DNA of 64,000 nucleotides, taken from positions 25,865,406 through 25,929,405 of the forward strand of contig NC_081409.1 of the NCBI RefSeq assembly GCF_030272615.1, read 5' to 3'. The stretch comes from Cryptomeria japonica (taxonomy: Eukaryota > Streptophyta > Pinopsida > Cupressales > Cupressaceae). Every line of letters begins with the position of its first letter. Position 1 is the first letter of the stretch. Under the pieces are notes generated by a model. That model was not told the origin of the DNA. It was given only the letters and a program-made list of their open reading frames with translations, and searched no databases. Positions 32,331 to 45,017 of this stretch are shown here, one piece after another. The translations under genes and the position numbers were made by a program.

Positions 32331-34430
32331 ATAGGCAAATTGATTTTTTGATGCTTCCCAAGAGGCTATATACTATAGACAGGCTTATGAGAGAATCGTT
32401 CCCAAGGGTCAAAGTGGTGTAGGAGCACCTAATGCAAAATTGGGTCAATAATGCAAACAAGGGTCTAATAGTATGTTTTCAGTTTATATCATGTAATAAG
32501 GTCATATTATAACCATTTTTGGTGATTTTGTGTCATATAGAGTCATTTTTGATCAAATATGTAAAATTTGTTAAAATATTGTAAAAAGTTGCTTAAGCAA
32601 CTTTACACCTTTTGGAAGTTGAACAGTCATGAGTTGTAAATAGGTAGTTGGAGAAGTTAGAAAGGGTGTAGGAAGTTATAAATATTACCTTTTGAATCAT
32701 TTGTATGTGGTTAAGTGTGGAGGAATGTGTGATGATGGTTTGAAGATGAAATGAAAAAGAAACCTCATTTTTTTCTGTTTTTTTCCAAAAATGTGCTGCT
32801 CTTTTGTTTGGTACAACTTGTAAAAACATGAAGAGGGATTGAGCCTTATATGGTTGGAATGATAATTGAATTAAATAAATTTTTTACTCTTATCAGGTCA
32901 AAATAAAATGTCATTTAAATTTTCTAATGGTGGAATCTTTCCAGTCACCCTGTTCAGAAACTAAGTTTTTCTTGGGTAACAGTCCATTTTTGAAGATTAT
33001 GTTCGTAAGAAACCCTATCCAATTATGATGTATGTTTTATAAATTCCAAATGGGTATCTAAAAATGGTTTTACATTTCTGATACAATTTTTATAGTGAAA
33101 GTTATACCAAAAAAACTCAATTTTCTGTTATAAATTAGTCTTCACGAGTAGATTAACAATCATTATTTGAGACACATGTTCTGAAACAACCATAACTTTG
33201 TTTCACATATGTTTTTTAATACCCAAAAGGGTATCTAAATATGTAATCAATTTTGGAATATATTATCGACATCAAAAGTTATGCCATGTTTTGTAATTTG
33301 TGAGGGCTACTAGAACTTAGGACAGGTTATGTGGAAAATTGTGACAGTTAGAGGAAACAGTTTCGATGGGAGTTTCTAAGGTGTTTAAATTTTTATTTTG
33401 GAAGGATTTAAGGTGTCTCTAAAGTAGATTGATTCATTTGAATTTTAAATTCCTCGTTGTCATGGTTGCATGATTGGATCATTGAGCCCGTTGTTGTGAA
33501 ATAAGCCTACTTGGTATGGATATGTTGTCATGTTGTTGAGTTTTGAACCCCACCTATTGCATCACAGAGGGAGCCTAGCTATCGAGCCATAGATCTCTGA
33601 GCAGATCTAACAGACACACAAGTCGACAAACTAGCAATGAATGAGTGATGGGTCCTCCTAGGGCATCATCAGGACATTGTGGAGCAGGATCCAGTAGGCA
33701 GGATCCTCCTGGAGATAGAGGTAGTGTTGGTTGACACTTATTTGATGATATTAGTCGAGCCATTGAGAATTTTATTGTATACTTTGACACATCATTTTGA
33801 GTTATATGATATGCAGTTTTGGCGGTGTTCTATATGCTTGTGTTCTATTGATGATGCTTGTTTATGTTATGAAGTCTATATGACTTTATTTGTGCTTTCT
33901 ATGTGATGCATGATGCAATTTTATGTGCTATATGATTCTATGTGATGTCGTTATATGATTATTTATTTTATGGTTTTAAATGAATGTTATATTATGTGAT
34001 GCATTTTAAGTGTATGTGACTATCTTTAATGATTGAATGCAACTATTAAAGTAGTTAAATGATAACACACTAAAATGAAATGTAACTAAATGAATGCAAT
34101 TTAACATGAGATTAAATGAATGTAATGAAATGAATGATCTAAAATGAATGGTAATAAATGAACTAGCTAAATGAATCAGCTAATTGAATGCTATTAATGT
34201 TTTTGTTTCGAATGTGCCAAAATATTGTTTTATCATTTTTGACTCAGTTAAAGTAGAAGAAATGTTAGTAGGATGAAAGAATTGGTGAGAGAGATAATGT
34301 AAAATGATGAGAAGATGAGAAAGAAAATTAAAGTCAATCTACTAGGATGGTGATCTTGATTGATACACTCAACATAATAGGACATGAAATGATATGATTC
34401 AATTGATGATGAATAGTGTTTTTGTCTTTA
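32331..34430. other. Noncoding stretch with a possible LTR start
   Basis: At 32417 the sequence TGTAGGAGCACCTA matches the LTR start of chromoviruses C and D, but the following bases do not align clearly and no second copy is present. At 33686-33707 AGGATCC/GGATCCT forms a 7-bp hairpin with an 8-nt loop. From about 34040 to 34200 the sequence is a loose AAATGAATG repeat. No gene is seen. Confidence 0.4.
34040..34200. repeat. Low-complexity AATGAATG-type repeat
   Basis: Repeated but irregular AAATGAATG, TAAATGAA and AATGAATGTAAT words. It is probably a decayed simple repeat. Confidence 0.7.
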
Positions 34431-35310
34431 TGTTGGCATTATACACTCAGATGAGAATGGTTGATGTTGTCATTTATGGAAACTAACTGGTAACAGGGTT
34501 CAAAGGTTCTACCGGCAACAGACTTCACCTATCGACACCGACAATCACTACAAGGTTTATTCACATCGACATCCAATCTACACTGGCAGCATATTATACC
34601 GGTAGTCCAAGCCAACTTGGAAATAATATTGTTTATGCGAAATGTATTGTAATGTAATATTATATTTGTATGGCCGACATGATGTATTGTAAAGACTCAT
34701 ATATGTATGAGATCTTGTAGGTCATTTGAACATATGATATGTAATGTAAGAAAGTGGTAATATGTGATAGGTTATGATAGCAAATAATTGTATATGCATT
34801 TTGATGTATTTATCTTGAGAGCGAATTAGAGAAGAGCAGAGAAAAGCAAGGTTTTGGTAGAGGTATCAGACAGAGCTTAAACCGGTACTGAATCTAGGAT
34901 TGCATATGCTATTTTGAGCAGTACATTGTTATTGGATTTAACCATCCCATTGTGTAGTCAGTGAGACTCCATTTTTGTTGTTGAGTAGTGAGCTCTAGGC
35001 AATTGGCCTTCCTGCATGTGCATGCCCCTATTGTACTAAGTAATATTTATTAATATTGGCCAGTGAGTAAATATTGTGGGTCACAAATCCCACCAAGGTT
35101 TTTCCCTTACTAGGTTTCCTCACCAAAAATATCTGTGTTATGGTGTGCATTGATGCTCATTCTTTTGTTTCTCTTTACTGCATTATTATTTGCTTATCGA
35201 TATATTAATTTGGGTTGTAAATTTGCAAATAAGTTTAAATCTTTCATCCACTGGTTAGACACTAATTCACCCCCCTCTCAGTGTCTTTGGGATTAATCAA
35301 GTATCTAACA
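34431..35310 (+). mobile_element. Solo copia-type LTR, F family, plus orientation
   Basis: TGTTGGCATT..GTATCTAACA, 880 bp, flanked by perfect CTTTA duplications (34426-34430 and 35311-35315). It matches the solo LTR at 4723-5612 (inverted) and, more loosely, the F 5' LTR. The 3' part has the C-rich loop AATTCACCCCCCTCTC enclosed by AGACACT/AGTGTCT (35257-35263 with 35280-35286). It holds no coding sequence. Confidence 0.95.
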
Positions 35311-38300
35311 CTTTATTCATAGTGCAACACATTATCATCACTGAGCCTTATTATGTAGCAATGAAGCTACGTACATCAAGGTATAAAGAACCAAGACATA
35401 AATATATCTCATTGCAAGAAACAAACACGTAGTAGACAAGGAATGAACTCTCTGTTCTGGGAATTACGCTAGGGGTTGAGGTATGTGTGGCATTCACAAG
35501 CTGAATTATCCTATCACAAACATCCACTACAACCATTGCCCCAAAACTTCATTGGTTCACACCACAAATAACAAACAACAAACAAAGAAAAGGATCATGC
35601 TTATCATACCTCCTCTAGTCACTTTTAGACATCCTTGAGTAGCATAGAAACATGATCTTCACCAATTGATAAAAGATAAAAACAAAATTAGACAAAACTC
35701 AGCAACTTTACTGACTATGTCTTTGCTTTTATTTGTTTGATGTGATGGTTGATAATGTCTGATCTCAGAAAGTTGCAGACCCCATTTAAAACCGATCTGT
35801 CTGATTTCAAGTGTATCCTTTTCTGTTTAAGACAAGATAATGATCACGTTGATATAGATATTGATGATTGAGAAGACTTGATCAATTTGGTTGCAAAAAT
35901 GTTTGATAAGATAGTTATATCCTTTGTTTAACTTCGTGCGAAGTGTTTGCTAGATATCTACTAGGATATTTGTTTCTCGCCAAACATTTTATTGCAATTT
36001 TTGATTTTATTTTTATTTTTAGTTCTTTTTGAAGAGTTCTTTTGATGTTTTTGGTATTTTGTTTAGAATTGTTTTAGGATTTTTTTAGGACTTTTTTAGG
36101 ATTTTTTATTATTTTTTCAGGACTTTTATATAATTTTTAGGATTTTTCAAGACTTTTTACAATTTTTAAGGATTTTTTTAGGACTTTTTATGATTTTTAG
36201 GATTTTTTCAGCTATGCCCCCATATGCAGACCTATGATGACATGAAGATCTACAAAATGCGATGGAGACAATGAAATTTTGAAATGCAGCTATGTTATGA
36301 AGATGTAAAATGCATTTCCTATTTGAACAAGAGTGATTGTGTGTGTCTTTCATTCTAAAATGCACTAATTGAATTAAAGTTGCGAAATGTTTTAGAGATA
36401 GAAATTCAATCCATTGTTACAAGAGTTTAGACCATCCAAATTAACACGCTATGTAACCAAGATTTATGAATGGAGGCACATAAAACTTCTCCACCAATTC
36501 TTGAAACTTTGATCTTCTTTTGTCCATGTGTGTGTATTTGAGTTGATTCCCTCCCTTATAACCATTATAGACCCTTGGAATTCTATGTGACTAGCTATGT
36601 GAGTTATGCTGACTTCAAATGCAACTTGGATAGAGCCTCACTACCAGTGAGACATCTATAGCCTTGATGAGGTTATACAATGTAATCTCTTGAATATTAC
36701 TCCATTTCTAGCATGTGTCCATAGCCCTGATGGAGTTACTCGCATGTTCCCTTAGTCAAGCTTTTATTGCACTTGTATGCATGATATTTCAGTTTTATAT
36801 CATTGCTCTTTTGCCTTAATATTTTGATATGGATTTTGGCATAGCATTTTTTAATTTTATTTATTGCCTTGACTTGTAAGTAATGAAACCTACTTGGGTA
36901 TGACAATTATAACAACGTTGAAGTATAATTTTAGATTTTTCACTAGCCACATGACCAACTTGGTATCTGTAATGACTTAGAACATGTGATTAATGTGTGA
37001 GATATACAACAATTGATAGATGTTGGGTAGCAAGACTTAATAGTGTAACCTCTACAGAATCGTGGATAAATCTCAATCGCAAGTTGACGTTGAAGATAAA
37101 TGACTAAAGACCTCCTAAAGACTTCATGAACAAGTATTTAGGAAAAGAGACCATCTTCTCTTCAATCAGTGTAGACAAGTAAATGACTTAGACAATCACA
37201 TTATTTTATTGATGCAATGATATGCACAAGCAAAGATTATATGCTATGAAGATTGTGAAGGCAATGTGTGATGCTAAAAATGTGATAAATAGAAACACAT
37301 ACACATATAATGAGACAATAAAACATAATAGAAAGCTTAATTGAAAATTAAATTAAAGATGCAAACCATAAGCCTTCCTTGAAATGTCCCATTTTCCTCT
37401 CTTCTTGAGGACCTTGAAGGTGTTGGATTGGTTGGCTCTCAGCGGAGAAATGACCTCCAAAGTGACAACTCAAGAGTTGAGTAGCTACTTGATCATGATT
37501 GATTATGCAAATGATATGAAATACAATGCTATGATAAATACAAGATGCTAGTTAATAGAAGATTGAAATGAAAATGCCTATAGTAACGATGCTAAAACTA
37601 TGGATGCAAGGGATCCTTATTGCTCCAAAATGGGAGATATTTATAGGAATTCCAAGGCCAAAGATGAGGTGGCAGGAATCAACAGTCCATATCTGATTTG
37701 AAGATATCAAGGGCCAAGATTGAGGAAGTTGGAGAAGAGGTTGGAGGAAGGGACACTTGTCATATCTATGGTGACAAGTGTCAAGGAGCCTTGCTCATGA
37801 AAGGGCAAGTGTCCAAGGGAGGAGACATGTGGCAAAAGTGCCATGTGTCTCAAGGGGAGAATATCCACACCATAAGAGGTTAGGATAAGGAGTTAAGAAT
37901 GTGCAAGATAGGATAGGGTTAGTTAAAACCTAGGGTTAGGTGGAATGGGCTAGGTTAGGGGGTGGTTAAAAGTTAGGAGGCATGTGGGTAATTTGAATTT
38001 AAAAATTTAAATAATAGGAAAAGACTAATTAACTTTCAACAACTCAAAAATTGATTTGTTTTAATTAATTAGGGGATTAGAAGGAATGAATTAAATGGGG
38101 AGAGGATTAATTAATTTGGATTAATTAATCAAAGGGAACTATTGAGATGAACCTATTAAATAAATCCTTAGATTTATTAATAAGTAGATGAAAGGGATTT
38201 AATCAAATTGCTAATGAATTCAATTAAATTGGGAAGGGTGGTTAATTAAATAATTGATTATTTAATTAGTTATCTTCAGACCATTTTTAGGTGTATACGC

Positions 38301-38392
38301 AATGCATTTAGGAAAGAAACTATATGAGATGCAATACGTTAAGGAAAACGATATGCAAGTGCAGAAGAGTAAATGCTAAACTAACCCAGCCT
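35311..38392. other. Noncoding stretch, probably including the E2 3' LTR
   Basis: No convincing ORF or structural RNA is seen. It follows the E2 integrase on its downstream side, so part should be the E2 3' LTR, but with no second copy in the window I cannot place its ends. It includes the low-complexity tract at 36000-36220 and AATTAATTA-rich sequence at 38030-38280. Confidence 0.4.
36000..36220. repeat. T-rich low-complexity repeat
   Basis: About fifteen variants of TTTTTAGGATT and TTTTTAGGACTT follow one another, giving a strong strand bias (T-rich on plus). It is probably a decayed 10-12 bp tandem repeat. Confidence 0.85.
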
Positions 38393-39783
38393 TTAGATGT
38401 AATATCCTTTTAGGTGCATGCTATTCATGGGATCTGGGAGTGGATCTCCTTCCATTGTTAGATGATAAGTGCCATTTCCAACCACTCTTGTTATGACAAA
38501 AGAACCAAACCAGTTAGGTTCAAACTTTCCTTGTTTTTTGCGTTCTGCGAGGTTCCTTTGATTCTCCTTAAGGATAATATCCCCTACTTCGAAGAAACAT
38601 GGTCTTACTCTTTTGTTATAGCTTTGTCTCATTCTATTTTGATAACCTTGTAAATTATTCAGAGCGCTTTGTTGTTTTAAGTCCAATAATTCAAGTTCTT
38701 GCAAATGGGCAACTCGATAGTCTTCCTTTGATATGATATGTTTCAAAGAGACTCTTAGTGATGACAATTCTACCTCAATAGGTAAAATGGCTTCTGAACC
38801 ATATACTAAAGAGTAAGGTGTAGCACCAGTAGCTATGCAGATACTAGTTTGATAGGCCCAAAGAGCTGACTCAGTTGAAGATGCTAGTCTCGTTCAGTGT
38901 CATTAGCAACTTTCTTTAAAATTTTCAATATGGTTTTATTTGTTGCCTTAGCTTGATCGTTGCTTTGGGGATAATAATGAGTTGCAAAACATTGTTGAAT
39001 GTGGAATTGATCACAAAAGTCACTCACGTCTTGATTTTTAAAGGGTTGCCCATTGTTAGTAACAATGCACATAGTGACTGCATATCTACAGATGATATAA
39101 TTCAAGATGAACTTAGCTATATGTTTGCCTATTGTGTAGGTCATAGGGATTGCCTTGACCCATTTGGTAAAGTACTTAGTAGCTATGAGCATGAACTTGT
39201 GTCCATTGGAGGAGGTAGGGTTTATTTTGCCAACGAGATCCAGTCCCCATTGTGAGAACGACCATAGTGATGTAATTGGTTGAAAATCTTGAGCAGGTGC
39301 ATGAATTAGATCTCCATGTATTTGTCATTGTCTGCATCTTTGGACATACTTGTAGGCGTCCTTTTCCATAGTTGGCCAATAATATCCGGTTCTCAGTAAT
39401 GTTTTTTCTAATGTCGGACTAGAAGAGTGTGCTCCACATATCCCATCATTAACTTCTTTCAGGGCAGTTTTTGCCTCTTCCTCATTAACACATCATAGTA
39501 AAGTGTCATCTAGGCCTTTTCTGTACAACATATCAACAATGATGGTGTGTTTTGTAGCTTGATGGATAAGTGTATTTCTTTCATTGCATGAGAGATCAGG
39601 AGGCATATGTTGATCATGAAGGTATGCATATATATCTTTGTACCAAGGAGATTCATGTCCAACTATCATGTAGATATATTGAGAAGATGATATTTCATAT
39701 ACTGGTACCATGAGTTGTTCGACTATGAAATCAAAGTGAGTTTCATTGTTAGGCATATCCAAGAGAAAGTCTATTGTTTCCAT
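38393..39783 (-). pseudogene. E2 integrase, broken and catalytically dead
   Basis: Zinc-binding region: GAHSSSPTLEKTLLRTGYYWPTMEKDA, with the final CxxC broken by a stop near 39333. Core: QWGLDLVGKINPTSSNGHKFMLIATKYFTKWVKA has the first Asp. The second catalytic Asp position reads IVTNNGQPF (Asn), and the Glu position reads DQAKATNKTIL (Lys). The C-terminal part (38393-38767) has YNKRVRPCFFEVGDIIL and FEPNWFGSFVITRVVGNGTYHL, typical of Tat integrases. Stops lie near 39490, 39333 and 38882. Confidence 0.92.
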
Positions 39784-41949
39784 AGCATCGGTTGCCTTGT
39801 TTTGTGCTCTTGGGATTTGCTCAAATTGTATATTGGTGAACTTCTACTTGTATTCTTCCACCAACTATTTGTAAGGTGTCAGCTTGTCATCTTTTGTATT
39901 GTAATCATCATCAACTTGATTGATGATAAATTGCGAGTCTCCATAGACTTGTAACTCAATGATTTTCCATTGTATGGCAGTACGAAGTCCTATTAATAGG
40001 GCTTCATATTCAAATATATTTTTGGTACAAGAGAAGCAGATTTTGAATGATTTAGGAATAGAATCTACTTGAGGAGTTATATAGAGAATTCCTTCTCCTG
40101 CTCCATGATTTGTATAGGACCCATCAAAAGACAATTTCCAGTTTATTGGTGCTGAGAGTGTGAACACTAATTCATCTAGAAAATCTACCACCATTGGATG
40201 ACTGTCTTGTAGGGGTGCCTCTGCTAGTTGGTTTGCTATGATCTCCCCCTTGATGACCTTTCTGTTGACATACTCTATGTTGAATTCACTCAATATCATG
40301 ATCCACTTGGCAAGCCTTCCGATTAATGTTTCTCTATTCATCAAGTACTTGAGTGGATGAAAATGTGCAATGAGGTGGAATTTATGACTCAACATATAGT
40401 GTCTTAGCTTCTGAGAGGCAAATATCACTGTGAGACATGCTCGTTCTATTGGCATGTAGTTGAGTTCATATCCTATGAGTGTTCTACTAATGTAGTAGAT
40501 AGCTCCTTCTTTTCCTTTCTCATCATGTTGTGCTAGGAGAGCACCTAAAGAGGAATTTGTTGTGAAAAAGTACAAGAGTAATGGTTTTCCATGCGTTGGT
40601 GGAACCAAGATTGGTGTAGACAAAAGATATTCTTTTAATGTTTGAAATTCCTATTGGCATTGTTTTGTCCATTTGAATGTGACACCTTTCTTCAAAAGAT
40701 GTTGAAATGGTTGGCACTTGTTTGCCAATTGTGTAATGAAACATCTTATGGATTGTAGTAGCCCATGCAGACTTCTTAATTTCTTGAGTGTGGTGGGTTC
40801 CAACATGTCTAGTATAGCTTTTACCTTTTCTAGATCTATTTATATGCCATGGTTTGATACAATTAACCCCAAAAGTTTACTAGATGTTATTCCAAACACA
40901 CACTTTTTGGGATTGAGACGGACATTGTATTGCTCAAGTGTGTCAAATATTTTAGCTAAGACATCCAAATGATCATCTCTTGTTGTGGATTTAGCCAGTA
41001 AATCATCTACATAGTCTTCCATGATTTTATGTATCGTGCCATGAAACAAGGTGGTCATTTCCCTATGATAAGTAGCACCGACATTTTTAAGGCCAAATGG
41101 CATCACATTCCAGCAATATGTTCCCCACAGACAAGTGAAAGATGTTTTATGTTGGTCTTCTGGTGCAATCTTGATTTTATTATAAGTAGAAAAACCATCC
41201 ATGAGTGATAGCATTTCATTTCCAGTTGTCAAGTCCACTATCATGTCCATGTTAGGGAGTGGAAAATCATCCTTTGGGAAGGCCTTGTTGAGATCCCTAA
41301 ATTCGGTGAAGATTCTGATACCTCCAGTATATTTGGTTACTGGGACTAGATTAGAGATCCATTTTGCATAGTCTATGGGTCTAATGAAACCCACATCTAA
41401 CAATTTCTGTAATTCAATTTTTACCAACAGAGCTATGTGAGGATGCAACTTCGTGAGTTTCTGCTTGTATGGTTTCACTCCTAGAAGTAATGGCAGATGA
41501 TGCAAAACTAACTCAGAGTCTAACCCTGGCATATCAGAATAAGAGCATGTAAAGTTGATTGGCCTTTGTGTAAAAAGTTGAATGAAAATTTCTTTTTCCA
41601 TAGGATTCAAAGATTTTGCCAGGTGTTTCTTATGCACTGTCTCAGCATCTCTGATATTGATCTCTTCAGTTTCTTCAACTAGTAATGCTGAATTTTCTTT
41701 GTCTATGGGAAGGGTGTCCAATTTGTTGTGAACCATATGTTCTGCTTCATTTTCATCATCTGGATTGGAAGAGGAGCTTTCTTCTTCAAAGTATGCAGTT
41801 CTATCTAGATCTACAATGAAGCCAATTTTATGATCATCATAAGGAAGTCCATCCCTTGCACCCAAGAATTCAGCTACAACTTCATCATTTTGAAACCAAT
41901 CTAATTGTGGTTGCCTTTCTTGCCCCCAGTCTATTAGGTGAGGATACAT
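39784..41949 (-). pseudogene. E2 reverse transcriptase and two RNase H domains, broken
   Basis: RT: YSDMPGLDSELVLHHLPL, FRDLNKAFPKDDFPLPNMD, LMDGFSTYNKIKIAPEDQHKTSF, MPFGLKNVGATYHREM and the catalytic EDYVDDLLAKS near 41000. The frame breaks near 40840, before the thumb region. First RNase H: LLLYFFTTNSSLGALLAQHDEKGKE, where the usual catalytic Asp is not evident, then ISRTLIGYELNYMPIERACL. Second RNase H: WKLSFDGSYTNHGAGEGILYI, IFEYEALLIGLRTAI and VYGDSQFIINQV keep Asp, Glu and Asp. Two RNase H domains in this order mark Tat elements. Stops near 40650 and 39866 finish the decay. Confidence 0.92.
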
Positions 41950-42868
41950 GAGACAAAGATCTCTTTATTCAGTAGGAGGAGATGTTGCTGAGATCATGCA
42001 AATTCTGTTGCTTAAAACATACTTGACTGATGGTGGGTTAATTGGTATGTCTTTATATTCAATTTTGTCATCCACAATTGGCTGGTTGTCATAAGCTCTA
42101 AATGTTGAAAATGTGTTACAAATGTGTATATATAGAAACTCAATCATGTGAATCAGTTATACTCTCTCTTTATGTTTCTCTATTTGATTCATATTCATCA
42201 ATTTCTTCAATTGGAGAAAGAAGATTTTTTAGTTGTATTGATGATGAATGGGAGAGTATCCTGATTGAAAGGCCATTCTTCTGTGATAGAAGCTTCATTG
42301 AGTGCTTGAATAAGAGATAGTGGTAATATTGAATTACCATCTCTTGTTGGTGCTATCCTCATTTTTGTTGATGTAATAGTTGGTGATGATGGTGTGGAAG
42401 TATTTGATGCTGGTGCAATTCTTGTTTCCATCACTGTATTGACATGCGATGCTTGTTGAAAGACTATTTGTAATGCATTGCCTGGTCTTGGTGATTTAAG
42501 GTTATGATCTTCACTTTTTATTACTAGGGTATATGGTCAAGTTGTTCTTCTTTCTCTCGTCAAGCCAGTGTATCCTAATCCCCAATTCTTTAGATTCTCT
42601 AAAGGTAATATGGGTTCTATGATGCCTTGTGTATGTGCCCCCAAGCCTGTGGTTCCATCATAACCATGTCACTGTAACATCTTGAAACCATTACCATATT
42701 TTTCTAAGGGGATTTTGGTTTGGAGTGTCATTTTCTTCTTTATACAACCATCCATTGACATCTTCATGTAGAGATTCTTCATTAAGCTCTTTCCACCTAA
42801 TAAAAGAACAAGAATCAGAAAAACAAACAATTTCCTCCCCTTTAACTTTGTTTGTAAGACTTGGTAAT
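41950..42868 (-). pseudogene. E2 region upstream of RT, broken
   Basis: Fragments of polyprotein in several frames: LIDWGQERQPQLDWF just upstream of RT, MIEFLYIHICNTFSTFRAY, a Ser/Thr/Pro-rich stretch (42207-42434), and FIRWKELNEESLHED near 42790. No protease motif is recognisable. Frameshifts and stops are frequent. The segment ends at E1, with GTAAT (42864-42868) as the left target duplication. Confidence 0.6.
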
Positions 42869-44072
42869 TGTAATGTGGTGAAAAGTGATGAGAGGAGCTC
42901 AAGTGCAAAGCTTTACTCCTCCTCAAGAAAGGAGTGAAAGTTTCATAATGGATTCCCTTCAACTTCTCACACACATTAAATTTAAAAGAGGGGGTTGAAT
43001 TCACTAGATCCAATCCTAATGGAAAGAGATTGAATGCTAAATGAATTGTAGGGAATTTACAATAAATTTGGAAAGTAAAGTAGCCCTCTTTTAAAATAGA
43101 CAAGTTGAATTAAGCAAATTGAGACTAAGTGTAAAGAAGATAAATAAATGATTATATCTTGAGATAGAGATGCGGGATGAAGTTGTGCACTTGGAATTAG
43201 CTATAAGATGTCAAGATGAAGCTCCCCTGCAAATTTGGGCAAAATTTTCTACGAGCAGGTTGAAAGTGTACCTGGTACTCCGAAAAATCCTTGTGTTGAA
43301 AAGGATTTTTCCATCTCTGAAAAATGGATTCTAAACCTCCAATTACCGCTGCACACCTGCAACCTACACGCAAAAAAGAGAGGAAATGTTGTTGGCATTG
43401 GGGGTTTGCCTTCAGGTCAAACCCCGTTTTGGAATTAACCAAGTGATTGAAAATACTTGCAAGCAAATGAAAGGAAATGTCTGAAGTAAAGTTCAACTCA
43501 AGAGAGGATGCAATTGAAATGTTGATAGAATTGATTGAAAGGATATATGGAATTGAATTCCTTGAATGTTGGTAAGGATCTCCTCTTCAATGATTGAATC
43601 CTTGACTTGAATGCAACACCTAGCCTTGAAAGAAGACTTGAAATTATCAATACTTGAAAGAATGATTTAATGCTTGAATGCTTGAATGTTTGAATTTGAT
43701 TTTGCTTCTTGAATCTATTGAGCCTATCCAAATAGGAGGGGAAACACTCCCTATATACTTGCCAATTAGGGGTTTTTAACTAATTTTTCGTCTTAGGCCG
43801 ATAGGAAATTTTTTTCCCACTTACAATTGACAAGACCAATGCAGAATTAGGTCAACAAAGGCCCAAAATAGGGTAGGTACAGGGGCATCATGTCCTTGTC
43901 CTTCCCTAATTTAGGACAAGCAGTGACAGGAAGCAGTGCGGGGTGGTAGGAAATGCAATTTTTGATGATTTGAGCATGTCTCGAGTCTCCAATCAGGCTT
44001 AGGGATTCATCCACCAATGCAAAGACCCAAATGCAATTGAAAATTACAAGGTCACAAGTTTATGATGCTATA
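42869..44072 (-). repeat. E1 3' LTR
   Basis: Plus-strand start TGTAATGTGGTG and end TATGATGCTATA. The minus-strand first dinucleotide is TA instead of TG, unlike the other copy (TGTAGC). It aligns with 50687-51870 along its length, with scattered substitutions and small indels. A purine tract (TTGGGGGCTAAA on the minus strand) precedes it. ORFs within it repeat in the other LTR and are not genes. Confidence 0.93.
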
Positions 44073-45017
44073 TTTAGCCCCCAATTTAGCGAGAGTATAA
44101 GCGTACATGAATACTATCGGTAAAGTACAAGGAAACAAGATTGAAAATTGAACTTTCACCATGTCAAGGAGGCAAGATACACCAAGCCCCCAGTGGACTA
44201 AGGATCTTATGACTTGTATTGACAAAGTAAAAGGGAAGATCAAGAGGGAGAGAACCATGACTGCAAGAAGTAAGGTTCCCCTCACTATGAGCCATGCAAA
44301 GTAAGGATACCAAAAATTACAAAGCAAGGCCAAGTTCACTATGTAACTTAAAGTATCAAGAAGGAAAAGATGAGTGGAGTGTATGCCCCCATGTTAAAGA
44401 GATCACACATGCCTTATCGGGAGCAATTTCTTTAAGGTAGGATACACCCAAGGGAGAGAAAGAGAGGGAGCACGTTATCAAGGATTTAGCCCCCAGTTGA
44501 GGAATAAACCCAAGGATAATGAACATAAAACACAAAACATGAGGTGGATTCGCTTTCCTCAGGGTCAGTATGCTTTATGATAACTCATGTATATCATGTA
44601 TATATGCATATAAAAGTCCTCATTCCTAAAAGAAAGGAAACCACCTTGGAAGAAAGGGAACAAATATGTCTTCCGAGTCAACAAGAAAGAGACCAAAAGA
44701 GATCTCGATGCTTTGCATCATCCTCAAGCTGACATCACTAGTGACAACAAATAGAAGAATAGGAATACACATAGAAGAATGGGAAAAAAAGAGCTAGAAA
44801 AGAGAGAGGTAGAGGATATATGGTGCGAATGTAGCTAGTCTAGCATGGCATCCACTTCCCGATCTTGATGATCACTATTTCAGGAAGGCAAGAAACACAC
44901 CAGAGGAGCGACATCAAGCACAATAGATGGAGATATCAAAAGATCCAAATAAGGACTATGCTCATGTTCTAGATCACTTTGTTTGTTTTGAGGAGATAGG
45001 ATTAAGGCTTTTGGAAA
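44073..45017 (-). other. E1 3' untranslated stretch
   Basis: Lies between the last E1 coding frame and the 3' LTR. No RT, integrase or other domain is visible in any frame. The sequence is purine-rich on the plus strand (GAAAGGAAACC, AGAAAGGGAAC). Confidence 0.6.

Noticed and set aside
36147-36365. Minus-strand ORF ending in a Lys-rich stretch
   Set aside because: Much of it is the translated T-rich low-complexity repeat.
42669-43103. Minus-strand ORF of 144 codons
   Set aside because: It crosses the border between the E1 LTR and E2, and its upstream half recurs in the other E1 LTR at 50592-50918. It is a chance fusion frame.
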